Of a stretch of 64,000 nt of DNA, positions 53,916 to 63,960 are shown piece after piece (the first letter of the stretch is position 1; every line of letters begins with the position of its first letter). Source of the DNA: an uncultured Shimia sp. (GTDB lineage Bacteria > Pseudomonadota > Alphaproteobacteria > Rhodobacterales > Rhodobacteraceae). Below the pieces are notes generated by a model, which saw only the letters and a program-made list of their open reading frames with translations, did not search any database and was not told where the DNA came from. The DNA lies in contig CALCOY010000034.1 in NCBI GenBank assembly GCA_937897325.1, positions 16,101 to 80,100 of the forward strand, given 5' to 3'. The translations under genes and the position numbers were made by a program.

Positions 53916-55090
53916 TGTTCGAAGCCCTGACCGAGCAGCCCCCGGACGGGATTCTGAAGCTGATGCAGATGTTTCGGGAAGATCCTCGCGAGACCAAGAT
54001 TGATCTGGGCGTCGGTGTCTACAAAGATGCGAACGGCAAGACGCCGGTAATGCACGCTATCAAATCGGCCGAAGAACTTCTTTGGCAGGAGCAGACGACA
54101 AAATCCTATGTTGGGCTTGCCGGCGATCCGGCTTTTGCGGATGCAATGATCGCGCTGGTTCTGGGGCAGTCGGTGCCGCACGCATCAGTAGCGGCAGCGG
54201 CAATGCCGGGCGGGACAGGCGCGGTGCGCCAGGCATTTGAGCTTGCGCGTCTGGCAAACCCCGATGTGCGTGTGTTTGTGTCCGATCCGACCTGGCCGAA
54301 CCATCTGTCGATCCTCGATTATCTGGGGATCGAACGGGTGAGCTATCGCTATTTTGATGCCGCGACCAAAGGCGTGGATCTTGACGGTATGCTTGCTGAT
54401 CTGAACCAGGCGCGCAAAGGCGACGTTGTTCTGCTGCATGGCTGTTGTCACAATCCGACCGGAGCCAATCTGAATGCGGCGCAATGGCAAGAGGTGGTCG
54501 CGGCTCTGCAAAAGACCGGGGCCACACCGATGATCGACATTGCCTATCAGGGCTTTGGCGATGGACTTGATGCGGATGCAGGACCGACACGCGCGGTCGC
54601 AGCGGCGGTGCCGGAATGCATGGTCGCTGCGAGTTGTTCAAAGAATTTCGGCATCTACCGGGAGCGCACGGGCATTCTGATGGTAACCGGGGCGGATCGG
54701 GGTTTGAACCAAACCACGCTCGGGTTTCTCAATCGTCAGAATTTCTCGTTTCCGCCTGACCACGGGGCGCGGCTTGTGACGATGATCCTGACGAATGATT
54801 CACTCCGGGCGGAATGGCAGGCTGAGTTGGAAGAGATGCGGACTGGCATGCTGACACTGCGAGAGCAGTTGGCGCGCGCATTGCAGACCGCGTCGGGTTC
54901 CAACCGCTTTGGTTTTCTGGCTCAGCATCGTGGCATGTTCTCACGTCTCGGGACGACGCCTGAGATGGTGAAAAAGCTGCGGGACGACCACGGGATCTAC
55001 ATGGTGGGGGACAGCCGGATGAACATTGCGGGGCTGAACGCGCAGACGGTTCCGATCCTCGCCGGGGCGATTGTCGAAGCAGGTGTTTGA
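53915..55090 (+). CDS. Class I aspartate/aromatic-amino-acid aminotransferase
   Basis: A 391-residue fold-type I PLP enzyme of the AspC/TyrB family. It opens MFEALTEQPPDGILKLMQMF; the PLP lysine is in ASCSKNFGIYRER near 249, and CCHNPTGANLN contains the asparagine that contacts the cofactor. IGLGVGVYKDANGKTPVM is typical near residue 30. The start overlaps sseA by one base. It could use aspartate, aromatic amino acids or cysteine; the context favours cysteine to mercaptopyruvate, as an inference. Confidence 0.93.
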   Translation: MFEALTEQPPDGILKLMQMFREDPRETKIDLGVGVYKDANGKTPVMHAIKSAEELLWQEQTTKSYVGLAGDPAFADAMIALVLGQSVPHASVAAAAMPGGTGAVRQAFELARLANPDVRVFVSDPTWPNHLSILDYLGIERVSYRYFDAATKGVDLDGMLADLNQARKGDVVLLHGCCHNPTGANLNAAQWQEVVAALQKTGATPMIDIAYQGFGDGLDADAGPTRAVAAAVPECMVAASCSKNFGIYRERTGILMVTGADRGLNQTTLGFLNRQNFSFPPDHGARLVTMILTNDSLRAEWQAELEEMRTGMLTLREQLARALQTASGSNRFGFLAQHRGMFSRLGTTPEMVKKLRDDHGIYMVGDSRMNIAGLNAQTVPILAGAIVEAGV

Positions 55091-56064
55091 AGCTTCCCGG
55101 TAGTAAGAAGTAGCAATCGGGACAGCGTTGCGTAAGGCTGCTGCAATCCTGGGATATTCGAGGCAAAGGCGTTTTGATCTAGTAGGGAATGCAACACGGA
55201 TATTGCGTTATGTTGCCGCCTTTGAAGATCTATCGATCTATGTCGGGCGAGGTATTCTCAACGAGACCGGTTCTGTAGTTCTGTTTGGACCGGAGAAGGG
55301 CGTGTTTTTCTTTTTATGCTGCAATGCAGCCGCCCTGGACTCTGGGAGATAACGGCATCTATCCAGACTGAACTAAGAAATCAGTGCCGTGCTTGTTTCA
55401 GCTTTGCGCAACAGCTGCGACGAGACTGGAAGCCATATCAAGTGGACATCCACGAGATATCAATCAGGACGGGTCAGCCGGAGTTGCCACGCGACCTGTC
55501 CGTTGAGAGATTTGCGTTCCAGGCCGTAAATGAAATCGCTGCATATGCGGGCCGGTTCATTCTGCAAGTAGACTTTGAAAGCTGGGTTGACGAACTTAAA
55601 GGCATCTACTGGCGTCGGTACTCACGCACGATCGACAACCCTTGCAGGGACCCGTTGCAAGAGAACGCTGTGCAGATTGCGAAACGTTGTATGTGTCTAT
55701 GAGATGAACCTTGGAGCGAGGCCTTCAACCGTGCGAGGACTACGAGCCAACTCGGTTCCGTTGGTGCGATAGTTCCGCGCTTGAGCTATGGTAAATGACA
55801 ATCTGATGCGTCTTGTCGATCAGAAAAGCTTGGAAATCGCCGAGCTATCAGAACGGACATAGGTGGATGGTCAGGCCGAAGGAATAGTGGCGGCATTGCA
55901 TCTTCCGCAGCGGCAATGGCTTGGACCTCGTCGCGACCGAACGTGTTGCTTTAATCACCTGAATTCAACTATCGGGCAAACTGATTTATTGTTTTGCTCT
56001 TATAGTTGAGCTTTCCGCGTCGGGTCGCTAAGTTTCAGATTGAGTAGTGCTAGGGAGTAAGCCG
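55091..56064 (+). other. Accessory gap with degenerate reading frames
   Basis: About 970 bases of AT-richer sequence between the aminotransferase and the Hint-domain gene. One 128-codon frame (55316-55702), with PELPRDLSVERFAFQAVN and FESWVDELKGIYWRRY, is not recognisable and lacks a good ribosome site. Short frames around 55128 and 55790 look like remnants. I see no confident gene. Confidence 0.4.
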
Positions 56065-57267
56065 ATGCCACTCTCTCCGGGAGATTTGATGTTTGTCGGC
56101 TGGGACGCGGACTCAGAAGACGTCGCATTTGTTGCGACGAGCAACATCGCGGCTGGTGAGATCATTTATTTCACCGATGATGAGTGGAATGGTTCAAACT
56201 TTCTCGGCTCTGAGCAACTCTTTGAATGGACCGTTCCCGCAGGTGGTGTCTCGGCTGGCACCGTTGTTTCGATCGATATGCAACCATCACCTGGCGCAAC
56301 CGCCACCTTTAGTGCGGGCGGAGATGTGGATTACATCCGAGGTGGCGGGCAACTCGCGACAAGCAACGAAATGCTGTGGGCCTTTCAGGGTGACCGGGTT
56401 GGCAACAACGTAACCCCGACCGATTTTGTCGCTGTCATCGCGAATGAGGCCGACGGCGGCAACACCCAGACACCAAATCTGTCCGGCACGGGTCTGACCA
56501 CGTCCAATGGTGCAATCATCATCGATGGCGATGAAGACTACATGGAATTCACCGCGGACGATACTCTCCCTTCGCCCGTTACCCGATCTGCGCTTATTGA
56601 AGCAATATCGGACACCAGTAATTGGACCACGGCCGACGGCAGCGGGAATAGCAACCCGAACCCAGGGGGTGGGTTTGATGTCGATGTTCCAACGGTGGTC
56701 TGTTTTGCAAGGGGTACAAGGATCGAAACCATTCGCGGTCCGAGATGCATTGAGGAACTGACTGCGGGCGACCTGATCCAAACCCTGGACCGTGGCTATC
56801 AGCCGATATTGTGGATCGGACATCAAATTGCGCGTGCCATCGGAGCGCACCATGCAGTGCAGTTTGATCAATGGGCGATTGGAAATGATACGTCACTGAT
56901 CGTCTCAAAACACCATCGTATTCTGCTCGAGGGTGGATCAGTGCAATTGATGTTCGGCGAGGAGCAGGTTCTTGCGCCTGCAGCCGCCCTAATTGATGGC
57001 CAAACGATCCGCAGTTTCGAGGCGGACCGGCTGGATCTTTTTCATATATTGCTTCCCCGACATGAGATTGTCTTCGCCAATGGGGTGCGCGCTGAAAGTC
57101 TTTTTCTGGCAGACGAAGCAAGGAAGTCCATAACGCCGAAACAGTTTGCCGAGGCCAGCGCGGCCTTGAATGCGGCCTTACCAAACAAAGTGGATCAGAT
57201 TCAAACCGCTCGCCCATGCCTGACATTCTTGGAAGCGGTTTCTTTCAAAGATGCGGTGTTTGCTTAG
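56065..57267 (+). CDS. Hint-domain protein with N-terminal beta domain
   Basis: A 400-residue protein. The N-terminal part (about 1-205) is acidic and rich in Gly, Asp and Thr, opening MPLSPGDLMFVGWDADSEDV, with FTDDEWNGSNFLG; it resembles secreted beta-sandwich domains and has no signal peptide. From about residue 213 comes a Hint_2-type domain (CFARGTRIETIRGPRCIEEL, then SKHHRILLEG), the self-cleaving fold of inteins and hedgehog. Such proteins are common in Rhodobacterales and are secreted, often by type I export. It stands in a decayed accessory region, which suggests acquisition. Confidence 0.85.
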   Translation: MPLSPGDLMFVGWDADSEDVAFVATSNIAAGEIIYFTDDEWNGSNFLGSEQLFEWTVPAGGVSAGTVVSIDMQPSPGATATFSAGGDVDYIRGGGQLATSNEMLWAFQGDRVGNNVTPTDFVAVIANEADGGNTQTPNLSGTGLTTSNGAIIIDGDEDYMEFTADDTLPSPVTRSALIEAISDTSNWTTADGSGNSNPNPGGGFDVDVPTVVCFARGTRIETIRGPRCIEELTAGDLIQTLDRGYQPILWIGHQIARAIGAHHAVQFDQWAIGNDTSLIVSKHHRILLEGGSVQLMFGEEQVLAPAAALIDGQTIRSFEADRLDLFHILLPRHEIVFANGVRAESLFLADEARKSITPKQFAEASAALNAALPNKVDQIQTARPCLTFLEAVSFKDAVFA

Positions 57268-57344
57268 TCTTATCCATGCCAGTTGAGATTGATGGGACTG
57301 TGCATTGGGTTCTGTGCAGCCTGTGAGGCTGCTTTTTTCCCTTG

Positions 57345-57584
57345 GTTTCATACCGCTGCAGGGAACAAGCTCACTATGAAACGGATCTGTCCTGCAACGC
57401 CTGGGCCTTTTCTTACAACATGCCCGTTTTTGATGCTGCGCACAGTCTCGATGCCAACCAAAGTGTCTTTGGCAGCGCTCAGGGATTTGAAGCCCCATGT
57501 TGGCGTGATCATCTTCTTCAACGCGGCGTGATCACCCTCAATACCTGCAATTCGCTGGTGGTGCGGCGAGGATGTGGACGTCAA
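57345..57584 (-). pseudogene. IS6-type transposase C-terminal fragment
   Basis: The minus strand encodes HHQRIAGIEGDHAALKKMIT, PTWGFKSLSAAKDTLVGIET and SIKNGHVVRKGPGVAGQIR, the C-terminal part of IS6-family transposases. The N-terminal HTH and most of the DDE core are missing, so it is a truncated remnant. No terminal inverted repeat was seen. It is next to a broken TetR fragment on the same strand. Confidence 0.7.
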
Positions 57585-57689
57585 AGACTAAGTCGCGGAC
57601 AGAGCGGTCATTAGTCGGATCGAATTGAACGTCGGGTGGTGCGGGATTGATGTGGGCTTTGAGGGACCGCTCAACAATGAATATAGATG

Positions 57690-57810
57690 GATACGCCCAG
57701 TGCGACTTCCTTGATCGCCTCGTTGGCAAACGCGCGCTTTGAAGGCCAGCGGCGGTAGATCGCGGCCCTAAGGACGCTGCTTTCCCGGCGATGCGTTTGA
57801 GGCTAAGTGC
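57690..57810 (-). pseudogene. TetR-type HTH fragment with a frameshift
   Basis: Read with one frame change, the minus strand gives SLKRIAGKAA followed by RAAIYRRWPSKRAFANEAI, the second half of a TetR helix-turn-helix (compare TAAIYRRWPSKAALVAEAL-type sequence). Stops follow on both sides, so only a remnant exists. It may once have controlled the SnoaL/RidA genes to its right. Confidence 0.45.
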
Positions 57811-58150
57811 GGCTTAGCCCCGCTCAGCCCTTTCCTTGAAGAACGCGCGATAGAGCGCTTGCGTTGGCGCGGGCCTTTGCAGCGCTGCGCCGGACGGCTG
57901 TCGGGACTTTTGCTTGGAGCTTTTGTGGTCCATTCGCATCCTGTCCGTCGCGCGTCGACATTTTATCGTTCCACCCATCCGCGAGGAACCGGAAATGGCT
58001 GGTGGAGTGACATTAGGAGTTATGCCGAACTGCGGCGGAGCCGTCGTATTGGAGCAAATGTGTTCGCTGATTTTTTCGTCGGAACAGTTACGTTTCGACG
58101 AATGGTCCCCATCTTCTGCTTCAGAACACCACAAAGAAGGGAGCGTTCCG

Positions 58151-58603
58151 ATGCCTGATACCGATCCATTGCCCGCGCTTACGAAACTGCTGCAAAACAG
58201 CCTTGGCGAACTTCTCGATCCCGCGGATAGCTTCCCGAACATGTGCGCCGAGGATGTTGTTTTCGAGGCACCATATGCGCCTGCTGGCTCCAATTTTCTA
58301 GAGGGGCGCACTGCAGTTGCCGACTATCTCCCGCTAGTGCGCGAACACTATGACATTCAGGAACTGGCGGAGACCGCGCTTTACCACACCACCGATCCTG
58401 AGGTCGTGATCCTCGAATTCGAGACACGGAACAGCACTGGCCGGAAAACCGGACTGCCGTATGACCAGAGATACATCAATGTCATCAAGATCCGGAACGG
58501 CAAGATCGTTGATTACCGTGACTACTGGAACCCTGTGGTGGCACTGGCCGCCGTTGGTGGCGCCGATGGCATGTCTGACGCCGTGAAGGGCAACGCGGCC
58601 TGA
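58151..58603 (+). CDS. SnoaL-like/NTF2-fold protein
   Basis: A 150-residue protein of the NTF2/SnoaL fold, with FEAPYAPAGSNFLEG, the LPLVREHYDIQE segment and GKIVDYRDYWNPVVAL typical of polyketide-cyclase-like and ketosteroid-isomerase-like enzymes. AAGAAGGGAG precedes the ATG. Upstream 80 codons are open but without similarity. A RidA gene follows by 107 bases on the same strand. The ligand is unknown. Confidence 0.8.
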   Translation: MPDTDPLPALTKLLQNSLGELLDPADSFPNMCAEDVVFEAPYAPAGSNFLEGRTAVADYLPLVREHYDIQELAETALYHTTDPEVVILEFETRNSTGRKTGLPYDQRYINVIKIRNGKIVDYRDYWNPVVALAAVGGADGMSDAVKGNAA

Positions 58604-58709
58604 GCAGAAAAGCACAACTCCAGGGACGGTAGCGGCGCCTGGGGTCGTATAGAAGCCGAGGCCCAAAACCTGCGGCGAACACAATCTCGTGGATGTAAGG
58701 GGCAAAGAT

Positions 58710-59117
58710 ATGCCAGACACTCTTATCCGAATGAACCCGGCTACTCTGCCCGACGCTGGAAAAGCGGGCTATTCGCAGATAACCGTCGCCGACCCGGGTC
58801 GGTTAGCTTTTGTTTCCGGTCAGGTTGCGTGGGCCTCTGAAGGTTCGGTCGTACCGGAAACATTGGAAGCACAAACCAAGCAAGTGATAGAGAACCTCAG
58901 CAGAGCATTGGAGGCCGTAAACGCCGGCCCCCGCGATATCGTCCAGATGAGGATCTATATGACCGATTTGAACGATGAAAACATGGGTATCGCGATGACC
59001 CAGATTGCAGTTTTCCTCGATGGCGTAAAACCGAGTCTCACTGGTGTCGGCGTTGCGGACTTGGCCGGACCCGATCTGAAGATTGAGGTTGAGATGATTG
59101 TTCAGATTCCGACCTGA
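58710..59117 (+). CDS. RidA family (YjgF/Rid) protein
   Basis: A 135-residue Rid protein. The conserved GQVAW segment near 38-42 and the VQMRIYMTDLND patch are present; the usual catalytic arginine position is occupied by DLKIEVEMIVQI near the C-terminus, so it could be one of the RidA-like subfamilies (Rid2 to Rid7) rather than RidA. Members remove reactive enamines or imines made by PLP enzymes. It has the appearance of a small operon with the SnoaL-like gene. Confidence 0.8.
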   Translation: MPDTLIRMNPATLPDAGKAGYSQITVADPGRLAFVSGQVAWASEGSVVPETLEAQTKQVIENLSRALEAVNAGPRDIVQMRIYMTDLNDENMGIAMTQIAVFLDGVKPSLTGVGVADLAGPDLKIEVEMIVQIPT

Positions 59118-59161
59118 TCAATCAGAGGCTTTTGTTCTGTTTGGTCTAACGCTGAGATCTT

Positions 59162-59611
59162 CGTTTAAATCTCTATGTCCGCCCGACGCTTGCCTGGACC
59201 GCGGAGCTGCGTGTCGACCGCGCCGCACGGGAAATCCCTCCGCCAAGACAGATCGGATCGGCCACGGAGCATGAACGCGCCCTGGCGGTCATCGCCCGCG
59301 CCCATCTCGAAGCGCTTCCCGATGATGCGGGACCCGTCACCTACGGTGGTGCGCTTGGCATGTGGCTGCCCCTTCATCGCGGCACGCGCGATCAGCCGCG
59401 GGGGAAAAAGACTTCCGTGGAAGGCTCTTTCGACTTTGCCCGCGCCTTCTCCCGTGGACCGCAAGACGACAAAAGCGATGAGGCTTTTCACGCCAAGGAA
59501 TTCTCATTGCTGGCTCGGCAACCACCCAAGGCCAGCAGTGCCAAAGCTTCGCAGGGTCCACGAAAAACCAGAGCTGTTGCGCTGATACTGAGACGTTCCG
59601 ACCATATATAA
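59162..59611 (+). pseudogene. Degraded or start-less coding remnant
   Basis: One frame is open for 150 codons with coding-like composition (AREIPPPRQIGSATEHERAL, then VTYGGALGMWLPLHRGTRD), but it has no plausible start or ribosome site at the 5' end. It is not recognised. It probably belongs to a truncated gene. Confidence 0.35.
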
Positions 59612-59711
59612 CGTCCGATGTCGAAGCGCAGCCGGGCATTCAACATCGCCATGCAAGAGTTTGTGTTTTTCGTGATCCGGCGAGCAAGTCGTTAACAAGG
59701 TCAGGCGAACG

Positions 59712-61430
59712 ATGACAGACGCGATCGAGGGGTACATTTTCTATGAAATCGCGGCCTTGCTGGTTCTGGCAGCGGGCGCCGGTTTCGTGGGGCTTTTGCT
59801 CCGGCAGCCCTTGATTGTCAGCTTCATCGCGGTAGGGATCGTGGCCGGGCCTTCGATGCTGGACATCGCGCAATCCGATGAGCAGATCGACCTTCTGGCT
59901 GAATTGGGGATAGCCGTTCTGCTGTTCCTTGTAGGGCTCAAGCTCGACTTCAACCTCGTGCGCACGCTCGGGCCCGTCGCGTTGGTCACCGGACTTGGAC
60001 AGGTGATCTTTACCACTGTCTTCGGTTTCCTGATTGCGCTGGCCTTGGGGCTCGACCCCCGGACGGCGATCTATGTCGCCATCGCGCTAACATTCTCTTC
60101 GACGATCATCATCGTGAAACTGCTGTCGGACAAACGCGAGATCGATGCGCTCCATGGTCGGATCGCGCTCGGCTTTCTGATCGTACAGGACATCGTCGTG
60201 GTGATCGCGATGATTGTACTGTCGGCGATCGGCGTCGGCGGGTCGGGCGATGCGGCGCTGACAGACATCTTGCGGGTGCTGGGCTACGGCGTCGCGATGC
60301 TGGGAGCGGTCGCCCTCTTTATCCGCTACATCGCCAACCCTTTGGTGGAACGGCTGTCACTGGCGCCTGAGCTCCTGGTGTCCTTTGCCATTGGCTGGGC
60401 CGCTCTCCTGGCCGCTCTTGGGCACTACCTCGGCTTCGGGAAGGAGCTTGGGGGCCTTCTGGCTGGTGTCTCGCTCGCCTCAACACCATTCCGGGAGGCG
60501 ATTGCCGCAAGGTTGGCGTCTCTCCGCGATTTCTTACTGCTGTTCTTTTTCATCGCACTCGGGGCCTCGCTCGATCTGTCCGTGCTCGGCGCCAGCGTCG
60601 GGCCGGCGCTGGTGCTATCGCTTTTTGTCCTGATCGGGAACCCTCTGATCGTGCTCGTGATCATGGGGCTAATGGGATACCGGAATAGGACCGGCTTTCT
60701 GGCCGGGCTGACGGTGGCCCAGATCAGCGAGTTTTCCCTGATCTTCATGGCGATGGGCGTGACCATCGGCCATGTGACCGAGGCCGCACTTGGCCTCGTG
60801 ACGCTGGTGGGGTTGGTGACCATCGCCGCATCGACATACATGATCACCTATTCGCACTGGATCTACGACCGGATGGAACCGGTCCTTGGGTTTTTCGAAC
60901 GACAGGACGTCGGCAGGCTTCGCGAGGATGCGCTGTCGGACGCGCAGCCGCATGATGTTATCCTGTTCGGTCTGGGTCGCTACGGTCTTGGCATCGGTGC
61001 CGCGCTCAAAGATGCCGGACTGCGGGTATTGGGCGTCGATTTCAGCCCTGAGGCGGTTCGCCATGCGCGAGGGCGCGGCTATGACGTGGTGTTCGGCGAT
61101 GCCACTGATCCCGAATTCCTGGCGCATCTTCCACTTCGCTCGGTAGCCTGGCTGGTGATGGCCGTACCGGAACATAATACTGGGCTGACCCACGATGAGC
61201 CACGCCTGGCGCTGCTACGCGCGGCGCGAGACCTTGGCTACACCGGCAAGGTCGCGGTCGCTGCACATCGCGATCAGACGGTCGAGGCGCTGTCTCAGGC
61301 CAATGCGGACCTTGTCATGATGCCCTATCGCGATGCAGCCATTGCAGCAGCAGAGATGATTTTGGACGGTCGAAGCTTGCAATATGCCGCGCCGCCGGAC
61401 CCTGACGGCCAAAAGGAGCTGATTACGTGA
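59712..61430 (+). CDS. CPA2 monovalent cation:proton antiporter (KefB/YbaL type)
   Basis: A 572-residue membrane protein. Residues 1-390 hold about 12-13 transmembrane helices of the CPA2 exchanger domain, including LLFLVGLKLDFNLVRTLGP and LTFSSTIIIVKLLSDKREID. A C-terminal TrkA-N nucleotide-binding domain starts with DVILFGLGRYGLG (about 415-427). Such antiporters expel K+ or Na+ and respond to NAD(H) or stress. The stop overlaps the universal stress gene start by four bases, so the two are coupled. Confidence 0.93.
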   Translation: MTDAIEGYIFYEIAALLVLAAGAGFVGLLLRQPLIVSFIAVGIVAGPSMLDIAQSDEQIDLLAELGIAVLLFLVGLKLDFNLVRTLGPVALVTGLGQVIFTTVFGFLIALALGLDPRTAIYVAIALTFSSTIIIVKLLSDKREIDALHGRIALGFLIVQDIVVVIAMIVLSAIGVGGSGDAALTDILRVLGYGVAMLGAVALFIRYIANPLVERLSLAPELLVSFAIGWAALLAALGHYLGFGKELGGLLAGVSLASTPFREAIAARLASLRDFLLLFFFIALGASLDLSVLGASVGPALVLSLFVLIGNPLIVLVIMGLMGYRNRTGFLAGLTVAQISEFSLIFMAMGVTIGHVTEAALGLVTLVGLVTIAASTYMITYSHWIYDRMEPVLGFFERQDVGRLREDALSDAQPHDVILFGLGRYGLGIGAALKDAGLRVLGVDFSPEAVRHARGRGYDVVFGDATDPEFLAHLPLRSVAWLVMAVPEHNTGLTHDEPRLALLRAARDLGYTGKVAVAAHRDQTVEALSQANADLVMMPYRDAAIAAAEMILDGRSLQYAAPPDPDGQKELIT

Positions 61431-62437
61431 CCGCTGACGCCACTGAAAGCGCTGCGCCGCCTGTCTTCGGCCCTATTGCAAGAATGCTCGTGGTGGTCGA
61501 ACCCGACGATGCGGAAAACCTTCTCCACGCGGCCGCCTGGCTTTCCGCCAGGCACGGGGCAGAGCTTGATGTGCTGATATGTATCGAGTCACCGAAAGAT
61601 CTGGCGGCAATCGCGCGCGCGACCGAACTGGCCGAGGATGCCGTGTTGGAGCACATTGCCGAAGACCGGCATCAGCGGATCGCCAAATTCGTTGCGCGCA
61701 CCATGCCGCAAAACACGCCGAAAGTGCATCTTTCCATTGGAAAAGCCTTCATCGCGGTTATTGATCACGTCGTCCGCTTTGACATCGACCTTGTCATCAA
61801 GACTGCCGAACCAATGTCCGGCTTGCATGGCTTTCTATTCGAAAGCACCGATCAGCATCTGATGCGAAAATGCCCCTGTCCCGTCTGGATCCGCCTGCCC
61901 GACACACCAGCGATGCCGCACACGATCCTTGCTGCCGTTGATGTGGACGATTGGGATGCAAGTGAGCCGGACACGCTCTTGGGCCTGAACCAGCGCGTGA
62001 TCGAGATGAGCCGTCGCCTCGCGTCAGGTCCCGGCGCGGTCGTGCACGTCCTGCATGCCTGGGAAGCGGTCGGCGAAGGAATGATCTGGACATTTGCATC
62101 GGGCAGCAACCCGCGCCTGTCTGCGGAAACCTATGTCAACGAGATCGTATCGGCCCGGTGGCATTCGCTGGAGGCGCTTATCCGGCCCTTCAAGACACCC
62201 ACCGGCGATCAGAACCCGCGCCTGGTGGAGCATCTTGTCCGCGGATCGCCTCACAACGTCATTGCAGAACAGGCCCGGCATCTTTCGGCGGACATCATTG
62301 TGATGGGTACTGTCGCGCGGACTGGATTGGGCGGTGTCATTATCGGGAACACCGCAGAGAATATCCTGAACGCTGTCAAATGCTCGGTCGTGACCGTGAA
62401 ACCCGAGGGTTTCATCAGCCCGATCGTCGTCGATTGA
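61427..62437 (+). CDS. Tandem universal stress protein (UspA-type)
   Basis: A 336-residue protein with two Usp domains (about 15-160 and 165-330). The second keeps the ATP-binding GxxG-x9-G-T/S motif (MGTVARTGLGGVIIGNTAEN); the first reads TAEPMSGLHGFLFES and looks degenerate. The GTG overlaps the antiporter stop. Usp partners of CPA2 antiporters are known in bacteria and may regulate transport under stress. Confidence 0.92.
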   Translation: MTADATESAAPPVFGPIARMLVVVEPDDAENLLHAAAWLSARHGAELDVLICIESPKDLAAIARATELAEDAVLEHIAEDRHQRIAKFVARTMPQNTPKVHLSIGKAFIAVIDHVVRFDIDLVIKTAEPMSGLHGFLFESTDQHLMRKCPCPVWIRLPDTPAMPHTILAAVDVDDWDASEPDTLLGLNQRVIEMSRRLASGPGAVVHVLHAWEAVGEGMIWTFASGSNPRLSAETYVNEIVSARWHSLEALIRPFKTPTGDQNPRLVEHLVRGSPHNVIAEQARHLSADIIVMGTVARTGLGGVIIGNTAENILNAVKCSVVTVKPEGFISPIVVD

Positions 62438-62972
62438 TCGTTCCACGCGCAATGACTTCTATGGTCCGGGCGCGAAAGGTGGCCCACACGTCTGGGGATT
62501 CGAACATAACTTTTCAACGTTTGCATTTGCCGGATAGAGTTCAGGACGAGTTCGCCCTGTAAGCATCGCCCAAAACCTCAGGAAACTGGCCAAGCTCAAG
62601 CCAAAGGGCGCCACATCCTGCCCATCGGCTCTATGAGCCGTCGCATGTTGGCGATACGGCCCGTTTCCTATGCAGCGAGGCGACCGCTTTGATATCTGGC
62701 GACGTTTTCGACATTGGTGCTGGGCTGAACGGGCAGTTTCCGGCTTGACGCAAGGCCATGCGTCTCGGAGCCATTTCTGGGCACAATGCAGTGCCATGCT
62801 ACAAGAACTTTTTCGTTCGTAGGTGCGGTCAACGTCCGCTTTCGGGAAGCCACACTGTAGCATTCCTTGGCCCAAGGAAAGTCTCCTTTGGGTCTATTTC
62901 GCAATGTTTAATGCCAAAATCTGTCAAAGCCTGTGATGCGCGAATCCTGTATCCAAACACTGCAGTTGAAGC
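62438..62972 (+). other. Decayed intergenic stretch
   Basis: About 535 bases after the usp gene. Only short frames are seen and none is recognisable. It leads into recombinase and transposase remnants, so it is probably rearranged DNA. Confidence 0.4.
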
Positions 62973-63308
62973 GTGGGGCCCGAAATTGACACCACCACGT
63001 CAGGCGGAAAACCAGTCTTCACTATTTTCGCCGCGCTAGCTGAATTCGAGCGTTCCATCATTCAAGAACGCACCCGTGCAGGTTTGGAGTCGGCCCGTTC
63101 ATGCGGGCGAGTGGGAGGAAGGCCGAGGTTAGTCTCTGATGAAGACATCTTGGTTGCGAAAGCGCTCCTGAAAGATCCTGATATCACATTGCGCAAAATC
63201 GTTGAGCGCATAGGTTGCTCTAACGCGATTTTCTATAGCTGCTTGCCTGCTGCGCAAGCCAATTCACAGAAAACAAGTCTAGGTTCATGCCTCATAACCA
63301 GTAGATGA
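62973..63308 (+). pseudogene. Serine recombinase (resolvase) C-terminal fragment
   Basis: Residues IDTTTSGGKPVFTIFAALAE, FERSIIQERTRAGLESA and GGRPRLVSDEDI match the C-terminal half of Tn3-type resolvases/invertases, including the DNA-binding HTH (ITLRKIVERIGCSNAIFYSC). The N-terminal catalytic serine domain is missing upstream, and the 3' end runs into the IS5-type element, so it is broken at both ends. Confidence 0.75.
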
Positions 63309-63960
63309 CGACGGCTGCGAGGGCGATGGCTGAGATGAACACCTTTAGACAGCGGTCATAGCGGGTCGCTACGCGCCTCCAATCTTTGAGCTTGCCAAAC
63401 ACGAACTCAATGCGGTTGCGCCGCTTGTACCTACGCCTGTCGTATTTGACCGACGTCTTACGCTGCGTCCGGCTCGGGATACACGCGCGTATCCCTTTGT
63501 CTTGCAACGCTTCCCTGAACCAGTCAGCGTCATAACCGCGGTGTCCGAGCAGCCAGTCGACCTTTGGGCAGGCTACCGAGCAACGCCCGCGCGCCAATAT
63601 AGTCACTGACCTGTCCGGCGGTCACGAACAGGTTCAGCGGGCGGCCCTGGCTATCACAGATGACATGCAGTTTGGTGTTCATACCGCCTTTTGTCCGACC
63701 GATCAGGCGGCCACGCCCCCCTTTTTGGCGGCCATGCTGGTCGCTGTCCGATGTGCCTTGAGGTAGGTCGCGTCCACAGCCTGGCAGTCGAAACGCAGTT
63801 CCGATGAGAGGGGATCATCACGGTCGTTTCCTCGCCGTGTTCTGCGGCCAGCGCGACCATCATTTGTGCAAAGATGCCCCTATCGCTCCAGCGCGTCATC
63901 TGAGGCCCATAGGCAGCAGGTGCATGGCGCCATCTGCGTATCTGTCAGCCAGAAAGCAGA
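63292..63960 (-). pseudogene. IS5-type (IS427-like) transposase, broken
   Basis: The minus strand gives, in several frames, FWLTDTQMA, then MTRWSDRGIFAQMMVALAAE, VDATYLKAHRTATSMAAKKG, GRTKGGMNTKLHVICDSQG and KVDWLLGHRGYDADWFREAL, ending NRIEFVFGKLKDWRRVATRY and AIALAAVVIYWL. This is an IS5-family DDE transposase of the IS427 type. At least two frameshifts and a missing N-terminal stretch after FWLTDTQMA mark it as inactive. The element continues beyond the window, so its far end is not seen. Confidence 0.8.

Noticed and set aside
62438..62972. N-terminal half of the resolvase upstream of its C-terminal fragment
   Set aside because: The frames there do not match the catalytic serine domain and stops interrupt them.
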